Both the position numbers and the translations under genes were made by a program. 64,000 nucleotides of DNA. Source: LMUY01 sp965199165 (GTDB lineage: Bacteria > Pseudomonadota > Alphaproteobacteria > Acetobacterales > Acetobacteraceae). Shown here piece by piece: positions 1 to 9,488 of the stretch (position 1 is the first letter of the stretch; every line of letters begins with the position of its first letter). The stretch is taken from contig OZ240681.1 of assembly GCA_965199165.1 (NCBI GenBank), positions 1,178,001 through 1,242,000 of the forward strand, written 5' to 3'. Below the pieces are notes generated by a model that was given only the letters and a program-made list of their open reading frames with translations, was not told where the DNA came from and did no database searches.

Positions 1-40
1 CGTGGCCTGGTTCCGCGCCGAGGGACGGATACCGGCGTGA
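1..40 (+). CDS. hpnA: HpnA C-terminal end (partial), hopanoid-associated sugar epimerase
   Basis: Only the last dozen codons are present; the in-frame peptide VAWFRAEGRIPA ends at a TGA that overlaps the GTG start of hpnB. The short Trp-Phe-Arg helix matches the usual C-terminus of HpnA, an NAD-dependent epimerase/dehydratase-like protein that normally precedes hpnB in this locus. The assignment rests mostly on gene order, because too little sequence is left to show a domain. Confidence 0.55.
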   Translation, partial: VAWFRAEGRIPA

Positions 41-1149
41 CCGCCGTCGCGCTGCTGGCGCTGGCCGCCTGGCTGTATCTGCTGGCCGGCCACGGACGGT
101 TCTGGTCGGCCGGGCCCAGCCTGGCGCCAGCCCGCCCGGCTTCGGCACCGGCGGTGGACATCGTGGTTCCGGCGCGCGACGAGGCGGAAGGGATCGATCG
201 CTGCCTCCGCTCGCTGCTGGCGCAGGACTATGCCGGGCCGCTCCGCATCGTCCTGGTGGACGACCGCAGCGGCGACGGCACCGGCGCCATCGCGCGCAAC
301 CTGGCGGACGACCGCCTGCTGGTGCTGGACGGCGCGCCGCGGCCGGCGGGATGGAGCGGCAAGCTGTGGGCCGTGGCGCAGGGGGTGCGCCGCGGCACCG
401 CGCCGCTGGTGCTGCTCTGCGACGCCGACATCGTGCACGACCCGGCGCATGTGGCGACGCTGGTGGCCAAGCTGGAGGGCGCCGGGCTCGACCTGGTGTC
501 GGAGATGGTGGAGCTGAACTGCGCCAGCGTGGCGGAGCGGGCGCTGGTGCCGGCCTTCGTCTTCTTCTTCCAGCTGCTCTACCCTTTCGCCCGGGTGAAC
601 GACCCGTTGAACGCCGCCGCCGCCGCCGCCGGGGGCACCATCCTGGTGCGCCGCGCAGCGCTGGAACGCGTCGGCGGGATCGAGGCGGTGCGCGGCAAGC
701 TGATCGACGACGTGGCGCTCGCCACCGCGATCAAGCGGGGTGGCCGCATCTGGCTCGGCCATAGCCGGCTGGCACGCTCCATCCGGCCGTACCCCGCTGC
801 GGCCGACGTGTGGCGCATGGTGGCACGCACGGCCTACGTCCAGCTGCGGTTCTCCCCGCTGATCCTGGCGGGCACCATCGTCGGACTGGCCCTGGTCTGG
901 CTGGCGCCGCCGCTGATCGTGCTGTGGGGACATGGGCTGGCGCGGTGGGTTGGGCTGGCCGCCTGGCTCGGCTCGGCCGCCAGCTACCTGCCGACGCTGC
1001 GGCGCTTCCGCCAGTCGCCGCTTTGGGCGCTGGCGTTGCCGCTGGTGGCGGCGTTCTACATGGCGGCCACGGTCGGCTCGGCCGTGGCTCACCATCGCGG
1101 CCGCGGCGTCGTGTGGAAGCGCCGTGCCTATGGCGAAGTCGGCCTATGA
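37..1149 (+). CDS. hpnB: Hopene-associated glycosyltransferase HpnB
   Basis: A 370-residue family-2 glycosyltransferase bound to the inner membrane. An N-terminal membrane helix (about residues 1-20) is followed by the GT-A fold: IVVPARDEAEG near residue 42, the DDRSGDGT nucleotide-binding segment near 75 and a DAD metal-binding motif near 129. Two or three hydrophobic helices fill the C-terminal third. The GTG start overlaps the upstream stop, and the gene stops inside the hpnC start (ATGA). HpnB is conserved in hopanoid loci but its acceptor is not firmly established, so the sugar-transfer role is family inference. Confidence 0.9.
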   Translation: MTAVALLALAAWLYLLAGHGRFWSAGPSLAPARPASAPAVDIVVPARDEAEGIDRCLRSLLAQDYAGPLRIVLVDDRSGDGTGAIARNLADDRLLVLDGAPRPAGWSGKLWAVAQGVRRGTAPLVLLCDADIVHDPAHVATLVAKLEGAGLDLVSEMVELNCASVAERALVPAFVFFFQLLYPFARVNDPLNAAAAAAGGTILVRRAALERVGGIEAVRGKLIDDVALATAIKRGGRIWLGHSRLARSIRPYPAAADVWRMVARTAYVQLRFSPLILAGTIVGLALVWLAPPLIVLWGHGLARWVGLAAWLGSAASYLPTLRRFRQSPLWALALPLVAAFYMAATVGSAVAHHRGRGVVWKRRAYGEVGL

Positions 1150-1976
1150 GCCTGTCGGTCGAGGCACCCTCCGGCAAGGGAAAGGGCGACGAGAACTTCC
1201 CGGTCGGCTCGCGGCTGATCCGCCCGGCGCTGCGGCCGCACGTCCATGCCTTCTACGACTTCGCCCGGCAGGCCGACGACATCGCCGACAGCGCGACGCT
1301 TTCCGCGGAGGAGAAGGTCGCCCGGCTGGACACCATGGGCGCCGTCCTGGTCGGCGACGCGGAAGGCGGCTCCCCCAGCGCCACACGCCTGCGCGACAGC
1401 CTGGCGCAGACCGGAGTGACGGCCCGGCACTCGCTGGACCTGCTGCGCGCCTTCCGGCAGGACGCGACCAAGCGGCGCTACGCGGATTGGTCGGAGCTGC
1501 TCGACTACTGCACCTACTCCGCCATGCCGGTCGGGCGGCACGTGCTGGACCTGCATGGCGAGGCCGCCGACACCCACCCGCCGTCAGACGCGCTGTGCGC
1601 CGCCCTGCAGGTGCTGAACCACCTGCAGGACTGCGCGGCCGACCTCGAAACGCTGGATCGCTGCTACATCCCGTTGGACATGCTGGCAGCGGCCGGGCTG
1701 GATGTGGCCGCCGTGCGGGCGCCGGCAGCGGGGGCCGGGTTCCGCCAGGTTCTGGACCGCCTGCTGGGCAAGACGCAGGACCTGAACCGGGACGGCGCCG
1801 GCCTGCCCCGGCGGGTGCGGGACCGGCGGTTGCGGTTGGAGACGGCCGTCATCGTCGGATTGGCGCAGCGCCTCACCCGCCGGCTGCGACGGGAGGACCC
1901 GCTCGCCCGGCGGGTCAAGCTGCGCCGGGGCGACGTGGTGGGCAGCGTATTGCTGGCGTTGCCATGGCTGCGGTAG
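1146..1976 (+). CDS. hpnC: Squalene synthase HpnC (hydroxysqualene synthase)
   Basis: A 276-residue member of the all-alpha squalene/phytoene synthase family. The first Asp-rich motif is ARQADDIAD near residue 41; the second is the NHLQDCAADLETLDRCYIP stretch. In the three-enzyme HpnCDE route, HpnC converts presqualene diphosphate to hydroxysqualene. The ATG overlaps the hpnB stop, and the gene overlaps hpnD by 13 bases, so translation of the three genes is probably coupled. It is distinguished from HpnD by sequence character and by its position first in the pair. Confidence 0.93.
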   Translation: MSLSVEAPSGKGKGDENFPVGSRLIRPALRPHVHAFYDFARQADDIADSATLSAEEKVARLDTMGAVLVGDAEGGSPSATRLRDSLAQTGVTARHSLDLLRAFRQDATKRRYADWSELLDYCTYSAMPVGRHVLDLHGEAADTHPPSDALCAALQVLNHLQDCAADLETLDRCYIPLDMLAAAGLDVAAVRAPAAGAGFRQVLDRLLGKTQDLNRDGAGLPRRVRDRRLRLETAVIVGLAQRLTRRLRREDPLARRVKLRRGDVVGSVLLALPWLR

Positions 1977-2821
1977 CGCCGCTGGGCGCGGCGGCGGCGG
2001 ACGTTGCGGCGGTCGAGCACATCGTCAAGGCGGCCGGGACCTCGTTCTACCGCGGCATGCGCATCCTCCCGGCGGACCGGCGGCTCGCCATGTATGCGAT
2101 CTACGCCTTCTGCCGCCTGGTCGACGACGTGGCGGACGAGCCTGCACCCGCGGAGGCGAAGCAGGCCGGCCTGCAGGCCTGGCGCACGGCGATCGCCGAC
2201 GTGTATGCCGGCCATGGCCACGACCCCGTCACCCGGGTGCTGGCCGCGGCGGTGCCGGCCTTCCACCTGCGGCAGGTCGATTTCCTCGCCGTGATCGATG
2301 GCATGCAGATGGATGCCGAGACGGTGATCGCCGCGCCGGACTGGGCCACGCTCGACCTGTATTGCGACCGGGTCGCCGCCGCGGTCGGCCGCCTGTCGGT
2401 GCGGGCGTTCGGCGACGCCTCGGCCCGGGCGGACGACGTGGCGTTCTCGCTGGGCCGGGCCCTGCAGCTGACCAACATCCTGCGCGACCTTGCGGAGGAC
2501 GCAGCGCGCGACCGGCTGTACCTGCCGCGCGAGTGGCTGGACGAGGCCGGGGTGCCGCACGCGCCCGCGGCGGCGTTGGCGTCGCCCGGCTTGCCCGCCG
2601 TGTGCGACCGCATGCTGGCGGAGGCGCGCCGCCGGTTCCGCTTGGCGGGCGTGGCGATGGCGGATTGCGACGGGCGGGCGATGCGGCCGGCGCGCCTGAT
2701 GGGGGCGACCTATGCCGCGCTGCTCGACCGGCTGGAGCGGCGGGGCTGGGCCGCGCTGGACCAGCCGGTGCGCCTGTCCAAGTGGCAGAAGCTGGCGATC
2801 GCCGCGCGCCACCTGCTATGA
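1964..2821 (+). CDS. hpnD: Presqualene diphosphate synthase HpnD
   Basis: A 285-residue squalene/phytoene synthase family enzyme that condenses two farnesyl diphosphates into presqualene diphosphate. It shows the SFYRGMRILP entry motif near residue 25, the first Asp-rich motif FCRLVDDVADEP, and the second, QLTNILRDLAEDAARDRLYLP. The ATG at 1964 lies inside the end of hpnC and the stop overlaps the ATG of hpnE. Its FPP substrate would come from the ispA-dxs operon a few kilobases downstream. Confidence 0.93.
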   Translation: MAAVAPLGAAAADVAAVEHIVKAAGTSFYRGMRILPADRRLAMYAIYAFCRLVDDVADEPAPAEAKQAGLQAWRTAIADVYAGHGHDPVTRVLAAAVPAFHLRQVDFLAVIDGMQMDAETVIAAPDWATLDLYCDRVAAAVGRLSVRAFGDASARADDVAFSLGRALQLTNILRDLAEDAARDRLYLPREWLDEAGVPHAPAAALASPGLPAVCDRMLAEARRRFRLAGVAMADCDGRAMRPARLMGATYAALLDRLERRGWAALDQPVRLSKWQKLAIAARHLL

Positions 2822-4059
2822 GGCGGGTGCACGTCGTCGGCGCCGGGATGGCGGGGCTCACGGCCGCCCTGGCCCTGGTGGATGCGGGGCGCCCGGTCAC
2901 GCTGTACGAAGCCGGGCCGGCGGCCGGGGGGCGCTGCCGGTCGTACCACGACCGCGAGCTCGGCTGCCGGATCGACAACGGCAACCACCTTTGGCTGTCC
3001 GGCAACCCCGGCATCGCCCGCTTCCTGCGCCGCGTTGGCGCGCAGCATACCCTGGCCGGCCCGGCCACTGCGATGTTCCCGTTCTTCGACGTCGCCAGCG
3101 GCCAGCGCTGGACGGTGCGGCCGAATGCCGGGCGGGTGCCATGGTGGGTGCTCGCCCCCGGGCGCAACGTGCCGGGCGCCCGGCTGCGGGAGTACGCCGG
3201 GCTGCTGCGCCTGCTCCGCGCCGGACCGGATGCAACCGTCGCGGACATAATCCCGCCGGGCGCGCTGAACGACCGGCTGATCGCACCCCTGGTGATCGCG
3301 GCCCTGAACACCGCGCCGGCCGCGGGGAGCGCTGCCCTGATGGCCCGGGTGATGCGCGAGACGCTGGTGCGCGGCGGGCAGGCCTGCGTCCCGGCTTTTC
3401 CGCGGGACGGGCTGTCCGCCACCTTCGTCGACCCCGCCCTGACCGCGCTGCGCCAGGCCGGCGCCGCGGTGCAGTTCGGCCGCCGGGTCGCCGCGCTGCG
3501 CACCGCGGACGGCCGCGTCGACGGGCTTGGCACCGCGGACGGGATGGTCGGGCTGGCGGAAGGCGAGGCCGTGGTGCTCGCCGTCTCCGCGCCCGTCGCC
3601 CAGGCCCTGTTGCCCGGCCTGCCTGGCCCGGACGCGTTCGAGGCGATCGTCAACCTGCACTACCGCTATTCCGCGGCACCTGGCCATGCCGGCTTCGTCG
3701 GCCTGCTGAATGCGACGGCGGAGTGGGCCTTCGCCAAGCCGGACGTGCTTTCCGTCACGATCAGCGCCGCCAACCACTTGATCGACCGCTCCGCAAGTGA
3801 CCTGGCTGCAACAGTGTGGCCGGAACTGTGTGCCGCCTTCGGCATTGCGCAACCCATCCCACCCTGGCGTGTCGTAAAGGAGAAGCGCGCCACCTTCGCT
3901 GCGACTCCGATCGAGGACGGTAAGCGGCCTGGAGTGCGTGCCGGCCCGGCCAACCTTGCGCTGGCCGGCGATTGGACCAACACCGGCCTGCCTGCCACCA
4001 TCGAAGGTGCTATCAGGTCGGGTGAAATTGCCGCAGCGGCCCTACTCGCCGCTGCATGA
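2818..4059 (+). CDS. hpnE: Squalene-forming FAD-dependent desaturase/reductase HpnE
   Basis: A 413-residue flavoprotein of the amine-oxidase/phytoene-desaturase type. It begins with a Rossmann FAD-binding motif (VVGAGMAGLTAAL) followed by the acidic ribose-binding YEAGPAAGGRC. A second FAD-contact motif near the C-terminus reads LALAGDWTNTGLPATIEGAI. HpnE reduces hydroxysqualene to squalene, the last step before cyclisation. The ATG overlaps the hpnD stop (ATGA). Length and both nucleotide motifs are intact, so the gene looks functional. Confidence 0.92.
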   Translation: MRRVHVVGAGMAGLTAALALVDAGRPVTLYEAGPAAGGRCRSYHDRELGCRIDNGNHLWLSGNPGIARFLRRVGAQHTLAGPATAMFPFFDVASGQRWTVRPNAGRVPWWVLAPGRNVPGARLREYAGLLRLLRAGPDATVADIIPPGALNDRLIAPLVIAALNTAPAAGSAALMARVMRETLVRGGQACVPAFPRDGLSATFVDPALTALRQAGAAVQFGRRVAALRTADGRVDGLGTADGMVGLAEGEAVVLAVSAPVAQALLPGLPGPDAFEAIVNLHYRYSAAPGHAGFVGLLNATAEWAFAKPDVLSVTISAANHLIDRSASDLAATVWPELCAAFGIAQPIPPWRVVKEKRATFAATPIEDGKRPGVRAGPANLALAGDWTNTGLPATIEGAIRSGEIAAAALLAAA

Positions 4060-4069
4060 GCCCGGATGG

Positions 4070-6004
4070 ATGATGCCAAGCGAAACGCTGACCCGTAACG
4101 AGCCTGACACCCTCCAGACCGCAATCGACTCCGCCACGACCGCGCTGCTGGAGCGCCAGGCCGCGGATGGCCACTGGCTGTTCGAGCTGGAGGCGGATGC
4201 CACCATCCCGGCGGAATACGTGCTGCTGGAGCATTTCCTCGACCGCATCGACCCGGCCTTGGAGGCGCGGATCGGCGTCTACCTCCGCGCCGCACAGGGC
4301 CCCGACGGCGGTTGGCCGCTGTTCCACGATGGCGCATCGGACCTCTCCGTCAGCGTGAAGGCGTATTTCGCGCTCAAGGCGATCGGCGACTCCGCGGACG
4401 CGCCGCACATGGCGCTGGCCCGTGCCTGCATCCTGCGCATGGGCGGCGCCGAGCGGGCCAACGTGTTCTGCCGGGTGCAGTTGGCGCTGTTCGGGCAGGT
4501 GCCGTGGCGCGCCACGCCGGTGATGCCGGTGGAGATCGTGCATCTGCCGCGCTGGTTCTTCTTTCACCTGTCGAAGGTGTCGTATTGGTCCCGCACCGTC
4601 ATGGTGCCATTGCTGGTGCTGATGGCGCTGCGCCCGCAGGCGCGCAACCCACGCGGCATCACGGTGGCCGAGCTGTTCCGCTCGCCGCCCGAGACGATCC
4701 GGGATTGGTTCCGCGGCCCCTACCGCTCCGCCTGGGGCCCGGTGTTCCGCATGCTCGACACGGCGTTGCGGCCCTTGCTGCCGTCCTTCCCGAAGCGTGC
4801 CCGACATCGCGCCATCGACACCGCGGTTGCCTTCACCGTCGAGCGGTTGAACGGGGAAGACGGGCTGGGCGGCATCTTCCCGGCCATGGCCAACAGCCTG
4901 ATGATGTTCGACACGCTCGGCTACGCGGCCGACCATCCGCATTGCGTCACCGCCTGGAGCGCCATCCGCAAGCTGCTGGTGGTGGAGCCGGACCGTGCCT
5001 ACTGCCAGCCTTGCCTGTCGCCGATCTGGGACACCGGGCTGGCCGGGCACGCGGTGGCGGAGGCCGGCGGCGACGAGATGCCGATGGTGCGGGCAGCGTG
5101 CGACTGGCTGGCACAGCGCCAGATCCTGACGGTGCGGGGTGATTGGGCGGCCATGCGCCCCGATGTCGCTCCCGGAGGCTGGGCGTTCCAGTATGAAAAC
5201 CCGCACTACCCCGACGTGGACGACACCGCCGTGGTCGCCATGCTGCTGCACCGGAGCGGCGACCCGGCTTACGCCGAGGCGATCGACCGTGCGGCGGAGT
5301 GGGTCGTCGGCATGCAGAGCCGCAATGGCGGCTGGGGCGCGTTCGACGCCGACAACGACTACCAGTTCCTCAACCACATTCCGTTCGCCGATCACGGCGC
5401 GCTGCTCGACCCTCCCACCGTGGACGTGACGGCGCGATGCATGTCGCTGCTGGCCCAGCTCGGCCGCACCTTGGACGACCCGACGATGGCGCGGGCGCTG
5501 GCCTATATCCGCCAAGAGCAGGAGGCGGACGGCAGCTGGTTCGGCCGTTGGGGCACGAACTACATCTATGGCACGTGGTCCACGCTCTGCGCGCTGAACG
5601 CCGCCGGGCTGCCGCACGCCGACCCGGCGATCCGGCGGGCGGTCGACTGGCTGCTGTCACGGCAACGCCAGGACGGTGGCTGGGGCGAGGATGAGGAGAG
5701 CTACGCCAACGCCCCGCCGGGGCTTTACTGGCAGAGCACGCCGTCGCAGACCGCCTGGGCGCTGCTGGGCCTGATGGCGGCAGGCGAGGTGGACCATCCG
5801 GCGGTGAGCCAGGGCGTCGACTACCTGCGCCGCACGCAGCGGCCGGACGGCGAGTGGACCGAACTGCCCTACACCGCCGTCGGTTTCCCCCGCGTGTTCT
5901 ACCTGCGCTACCACGGCTACCGCTTGTTCTTCCCGCTGCTGGCGCTGTCCCGCTACCGCAACTTGCGGGCAACCAACAGCACCCGGGTCGCGGTCGGCTT
6001 CTAG
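4070..6004 (+). CDS. shc: Squalene-hopene cyclase
   Basis: A 644-residue monotopic membrane cyclase that turns squalene into hopene and diplopterol. The protonating DxDDTA motif (DVDDTA) is at about residue 382, and several QW-type repeats are visible (DGHWLFE, DGGWPLF, NGGWGAFD, DGSWFGRWG, DGGWGED, DGEWTE). Two adjacent ATG codons at 4070 and 4073 could start it; the frame stays open further upstream into hpnE, but family length favours this start. It directly follows the squalene-forming genes and completes the core pathway. Confidence 0.96.
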   Translation: MMPSETLTRNEPDTLQTAIDSATTALLERQAADGHWLFELEADATIPAEYVLLEHFLDRIDPALEARIGVYLRAAQGPDGGWPLFHDGASDLSVSVKAYFALKAIGDSADAPHMALARACILRMGGAERANVFCRVQLALFGQVPWRATPVMPVEIVHLPRWFFFHLSKVSYWSRTVMVPLLVLMALRPQARNPRGITVAELFRSPPETIRDWFRGPYRSAWGPVFRMLDTALRPLLPSFPKRARHRAIDTAVAFTVERLNGEDGLGGIFPAMANSLMMFDTLGYAADHPHCVTAWSAIRKLLVVEPDRAYCQPCLSPIWDTGLAGHAVAEAGGDEMPMVRAACDWLAQRQILTVRGDWAAMRPDVAPGGWAFQYENPHYPDVDDTAVVAMLLHRSGDPAYAEAIDRAAEWVVGMQSRNGGWGAFDADNDYQFLNHIPFADHGALLDPPTVDVTARCMSLLAQLGRTLDDPTMARALAYIRQEQEADGSWFGRWGTNYIYGTWSTLCALNAAGLPHADPAIRRAVDWLLSRQRQDGGWGEDEESYANAPPGLYWQSTPSQTAWALLGLMAAGEVDHPAVSQGVDYLRRTQRPDGEWTELPYTAVGFPRVFYLRYHGYRLFFPLLALSRYRNLRATNSTRVAVGF

Positions 6005-6040
6005 CCTGCCCATGCCCTATAGGGCGGCGGTTCACTAGCC

Positions 6041-6676
6041 ATGCTCGGCATCGTGGTGGGGCTGGCTGCCGAGGCGCGGCTTGCACGCGGGCTGGGTTGC
6101 ATGGTCGCGATCGGTGGGGGTGGCACGGCGGGCGCAGCCGTTGCAGCGGAACGGCTGGTGCGGGACGGCGCACGCGGGCTGGTCAGCTTCGGACTGGCCG
6201 GCGGCCTCTCATCCGACCTCGCCGCCGGGAGCGTGGTCGTGCCCGAGGGCGTGGTCGATACGGCAGGGACCCGCTGGCGGGTCGATCCAGCATTGGGCAT
6301 GCGGCTCGGCCAGGTGGCCGAATGGCTGTTGGCTGCGCCCGACGTGATCGCGACGCGCGCGGCCAAGCACGCTGCCGGGCAGCGCTTCGGCGCGGTGGCC
6401 GTCGACCTCGAGAGTGGCGCGGTCGCCGAAGTGGCGGCGAGGCACAGGCTGCCCTTCGCCGTCTTGCGGGCGATCTGCGATCCGGCGGACCGGGACCTTC
6501 CGCCAGCCGCCACAACGGCGTTGGATGCCGCGGGCCGGATCCGTCCGGCGGCCCTGCTGGCCTCATTGGTCCATTTTCCTGGCCAGCTCCCCACATTGCT
6601 CGCGCTGGGGCGCGAGGCGAACGCCGCCCGACGCGCGTTGCTGGCCCAGGTCGAAGCGATCGGCCGGCTCGACTGA
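6041..6676 (+). CDS. hpnG: Adenosylhopane nucleosidase/phosphorylase HpnG
   Basis: A 211-residue nucleoside phosphorylase-like protein (MTAN/PNP fold) with the Gly-rich GGGGTAGAAVAAERL near residue 29 and LVSFGLAGGLS near 49. The family removes adenine from adenosylhopane, made by HpnH, to give ribosylhopane. It starts 36 bases after shc. The VDLESGAVAEVA segment fits the base/ribose pocket region of the family. HpnH lies just downstream on the other strand, so the enzymes for consecutive steps are neighbours although not co-transcribed. Confidence 0.88.
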   Translation: MLGIVVGLAAEARLARGLGCMVAIGGGGTAGAAVAAERLVRDGARGLVSFGLAGGLSSDLAAGSVVVPEGVVDTAGTRWRVDPALGMRLGQVAEWLLAAPDVIATRAAKHAAGQRFGAVAVDLESGAVAEVAARHRLPFAVLRAICDPADRDLPPAATTALDAAGRIRPAALLASLVHFPGQLPTLLALGREANAARRALLAQVEAIGRLD

Positions 6677-6686
6677 GGAGACTGCC

Positions 6687-7661
6687 ATGCCGCCGATCAA
6701 GCAGACCACGCGCTACCATGAGATGGCCGACCCGCAGATGCAGCCGCGCTTCTCCGGCATCCCGACCTTCTTCCGCACCCCGGCGGAACAGGACCTGACG
6801 CAGGTCGATATCGGCGTGATCGGGGTGCCGTTCGACGGCGGAGTGACCAACCGGCCGGGCACGCGGCACGGCCCGCGCGAGCTGCGCCACCAGTCCAGCC
6901 TGTCCCGCAGGATCAACACCGCGACGGGCGTGCAGCCGTTCGACGGGTTGCGGGTCCGCGACCTCGGCGATTGCTGGATCGAGCAGCCCTATGCGCTGGA
7001 GCCGGCGCTTGGCGAGATCGAGGCGTTCTACCATCGCGTCGTCGGGGCCGGGGTGACGCCGCTTTCCGCCGGCGGCGACCATTCCATGACGCTGCCTATC
7101 CTGCGCGCCGTGGGGGCGGCGGGGCCGGTGGGCCTGGTGCAGATCGACGCGCACGCCGACACCGGCGACGAGTATATGGGCTCGCGCTACCATCACGGCA
7201 CGCCGTTCCGCCGTGCCGTGGAGGAAGGCGTGCTCGACCCGAAGCGGGTGATCCAGATCGGCATCCGCGGCCACAGCAACGTCGTGGGCGGTCTGTGGGG
7301 CTTCAGCGAGGCGAGCGGCATGCGCGTGATGCCGATCGAGGAGCTGCAGGACCGCGGCTGGCGCTGGGCGGTGGAAGAGGCGCGCCGGGTGGTCGGCGAC
7401 GGGCCGGCCTACCTGTCCTTCGACGTGGACGCCCTGGACCCGATCTACGCGCCGGGCACCGGCACGCCCGAGCCCGGTGGCATCACCATGCTGGAGGCCT
7501 TGCGCATGGTCCGCGGCCTGACCGGCTTGAACTTCGTCGGCGGCGACGTGGTCGAGGTGTCGCCCCCATTCGACGTCGGCGGGATCACCGCGCTCCACGG
7601 CGCGGCGATGTTGTTCGAAGTCCTGTGCGTGCTGGCCGCAGCCCGGAAGGCGGCCACCTAA
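6687..7661 (+). CDS. speB: Agmatinase/ureohydrolase
   Basis: A 324-residue arginase-family metalloenzyme. Binuclear manganese ligands are visible in GGDHSMT (near residue 131), in DAHADTGDE (near 154), and in SFDVDALDPIYAPGTGTPEPGG (near 246). The family hydrolyses agmatine to putrescine and urea, although close relatives act on guanidino acids or guanidine, so the substrate is inferred. A GAGGAG ribosome-binding site precedes the ATG by 6 bases. The gene starts 10 bases after hpnG and is probably read from the hopanoid operon, yet it has no known role in hopanoid synthesis. Confidence 0.85.
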   Translation: MPPIKQTTRYHEMADPQMQPRFSGIPTFFRTPAEQDLTQVDIGVIGVPFDGGVTNRPGTRHGPRELRHQSSLSRRINTATGVQPFDGLRVRDLGDCWIEQPYALEPALGEIEAFYHRVVGAGVTPLSAGGDHSMTLPILRAVGAAGPVGLVQIDAHADTGDEYMGSRYHHGTPFRRAVEEGVLDPKRVIQIGIRGHSNVVGGLWGFSEASGMRVMPIEELQDRGWRWAVEEARRVVGDGPAYLSFDVDALDPIYAPGTGTPEPGGITMLEALRMVRGLTGLNFVGGDVVEVSPPFDVGGITALHGAAMLFEVLCVLAAARKAAT

Positions 7662-7921
7662 ATACGCGTCCATGGAAGAACGTCGCTCATGAGGACCTTG
7701 CCAGCCTCGAAGCGTCGCCCATCATGGCACGGCCATGGCGAGGGCGAACGGCGCCACGAGGCTGGGCAACAATCAGGGTAGCCTCACGCTTGGTAGATGG
7801 ATCTCCCACGGCGCCTCGGCCGTCGTCCTCCAGCCCAACCCCCACAAAGGCTCGGCCCGGGGCAGACCAAAACCTTGCCCAGCCTCTGCGCTTATCCGCC
7901 CCTTCACCCGAAGCAGTCGCG
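7662..7921. other. Intergenic region between convergent speB and hpnH
   Basis: This 260-base stretch separates two converging genes. I find no credible gene, RNA or strong terminator hairpin with a T-run in it. Confidence 0.5.
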
Positions 7922-9064
7922 CTAGTCCGCGTCGGCGACCGCTGCCGCCTTTGGTTTGGCGTGGATTTCCGCCATTTTCTCCTGCACGTGACGGCTGAAC
8001 ACGTATTCGGCCGGGCGCTGCTGATCGAGCTTGATCTCCGGCGCCATGGGACCGCTCAGCCGTGGGCCGCGCATGGCGACGGCTAGCGTCTTCAGCGGGC
8101 TCTTCACCGCGTCGACCACCGCCGTCGCCTCATAGCCGGAGTGCACCATACAGTCGGCGCACTTCTCGTAGTGGCCGGTGCCGTACTTGTCCCAGTCCGT
8201 CGTCTCCATCAGCTCGGCGAACGTCTTGGTATAGCCCTCGCCCAGCAGGTAGCAGGGACGTTGCCAGCCGAACACGTTGCGCGTCGGCTTGCCCCACGGC
8301 GTGCAATGGTAGCTCTCGTTGCCGGCCAGGAAATTCATGAACAGCGGCGACTGGGTGAACTTCCACCCCTTGCCCTTGCCACGGGACAGGATGTCGCGGA
8401 ACAGCTGCTTGGTCTTCTGGCGCGACAGGAAGTGCGCCTGGTCCGGGGCGCGCTCGTAGGCGTAGCCGGGCGAGGTCATGATCCCATCCACGCCCATCGC
8501 CATCACGTCGTCGAAGAACTTGGCGACGCGTTCGGCTTTGGCGCCGTCGAACAGAGTGCAGTTGATCGACAGGCGGAAGCCGCGTTCCTTGGCCATGCGG
8601 ATCGCCGCGACGGCGCGGTCGTAGACGCCTTCCTGGCTGACGGCGTGGTCGTGCATCTCCTTGTCGCCGTCCAGGTGCACGTCCCAGGAGAAGAATGGGT
8701 TGGGCTTGTACTGGTCCATCTTCTTCTCGAGCAGCAGCGCGTTCGTGCAGAGATAGACGAACTTCTTCCGCTCCAGGATCTTGGCGACGATCTCCGGCAT
8801 CTCCTTGTGGAGCAGCGGCTCGCCGCCGGCGATGGCCACGACCGGGGCGCCGCACTCGTCCACCGCCTCCAGCGCGTCGGCGACGGAAAGCCGTTGGTTG
8901 AGGATGTCGGCCGGGTAGTCGATCTTGCCGCAGCCGGAGCAGGCCAGGTTACAGCGGAACAGCGGCTCCAACATCAGCACGAGCGGGTAGCGCTTGCGGC
9001 CCGTGAGGTGCTGCTTGACGACGTAGGCTCCAACCCGGATGACCTGCTGCAAGGGAACCGACAT
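7922..9064 (-). CDS. hpnH: Radical SAM adenosylhopane synthase HpnH
   Basis: A 380-residue radical S-adenosylmethionine enzyme that adds a 5'-deoxyadenosyl group to diploptene, the first step of C35 bacteriohopanepolyol side-chain formation. The [4Fe-4S] cysteines are in RCNLACSGCGK (C38, C42, C45). The SAM-contacting IAGGEPLLH motif follows at about residue 78. A later Cys cluster (YEKCADCMVHSGYE) resembles a SPASM-like extension. It lies opposite to the flanking hopanoid genes and has its own leader region. An AAGGAG sequence sits about 14 bases upstream of the ATG. Confidence 0.93.
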   Translation of the reverse strand: MSVPLQQVIRVGAYVVKQHLTGRKRYPLVLMLEPLFRCNLACSGCGKIDYPADILNQRLSVADALEAVDECGAPVVAIAGGEPLLHKEMPEIVAKILERKKFVYLCTNALLLEKKMDQYKPNPFFSWDVHLDGDKEMHDHAVSQEGVYDRAVAAIRMAKERGFRLSINCTLFDGAKAERVAKFFDDVMAMGVDGIMTSPGYAYERAPDQAHFLSRQKTKQLFRDILSRGKGKGWKFTQSPLFMNFLAGNESYHCTPWGKPTRNVFGWQRPCYLLGEGYTKTFAELMETTDWDKYGTGHYEKCADCMVHSGYEATAVVDAVKSPLKTLAVAMRGPRLSGPMAPEIKLDQQRPAEYVFSRHVQEKMAEIHAKPKAAAVADAD

Positions 9065-9488
9065 CTACCTCAATCTCCTTTGCCGTCGCCACGTGGCATC
9101 AAGCACGCGCCAGGTGTCGACCATTTCACCCGGCAACGCAAAGCCGGCTTGGGTCGACGGTCAGGTGACGCCTGCACGACAGTGATGACAGGCATCCACG
9201 AACCAGCCTTCGAACCCTGTGCGAACGGTGCTACACGATCCAGGTTGCCCCGAGGCCACCAAACTGCAACTCAGCTTCGTCAGGGGCAAGCAATTCGTGG
9301 CCGGCCTGCATCAGGCATCGGGTAATCTGTTGCGCTGAAGACGCATATAGAGGCGGCGGGAAGCGCGGCATCTTGCATATCGACGAGGGGCAGTGCTTCT
9401 TTGGACGACTTATGCCTCCCCGGCCCCTCCGACGGCGGGGTTCGATTCGAAGTTTTCCGGAAGGGCGCGTCTGTGTTCAGGGTCATGA
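9065..9488. other. Divergent control region between hpnH and ispA
   Basis: A 424-base gap between divergently transcribed genes, which must hold promoters for hpnH (reverse) and for ispA-dxs-hpnM-hpnI-hpnJ-hpnK (forward). I cannot pick a convincing -35/-10 pair for either. No small gene, in particular no xseB (often found before ispA), is recognisable. Confidence 0.5.

Noticed and set aside
7662..7921. Possible small gene between speB and hpnH
   Set aside because: The frames present have no ribosome-binding site or recognisable motif.
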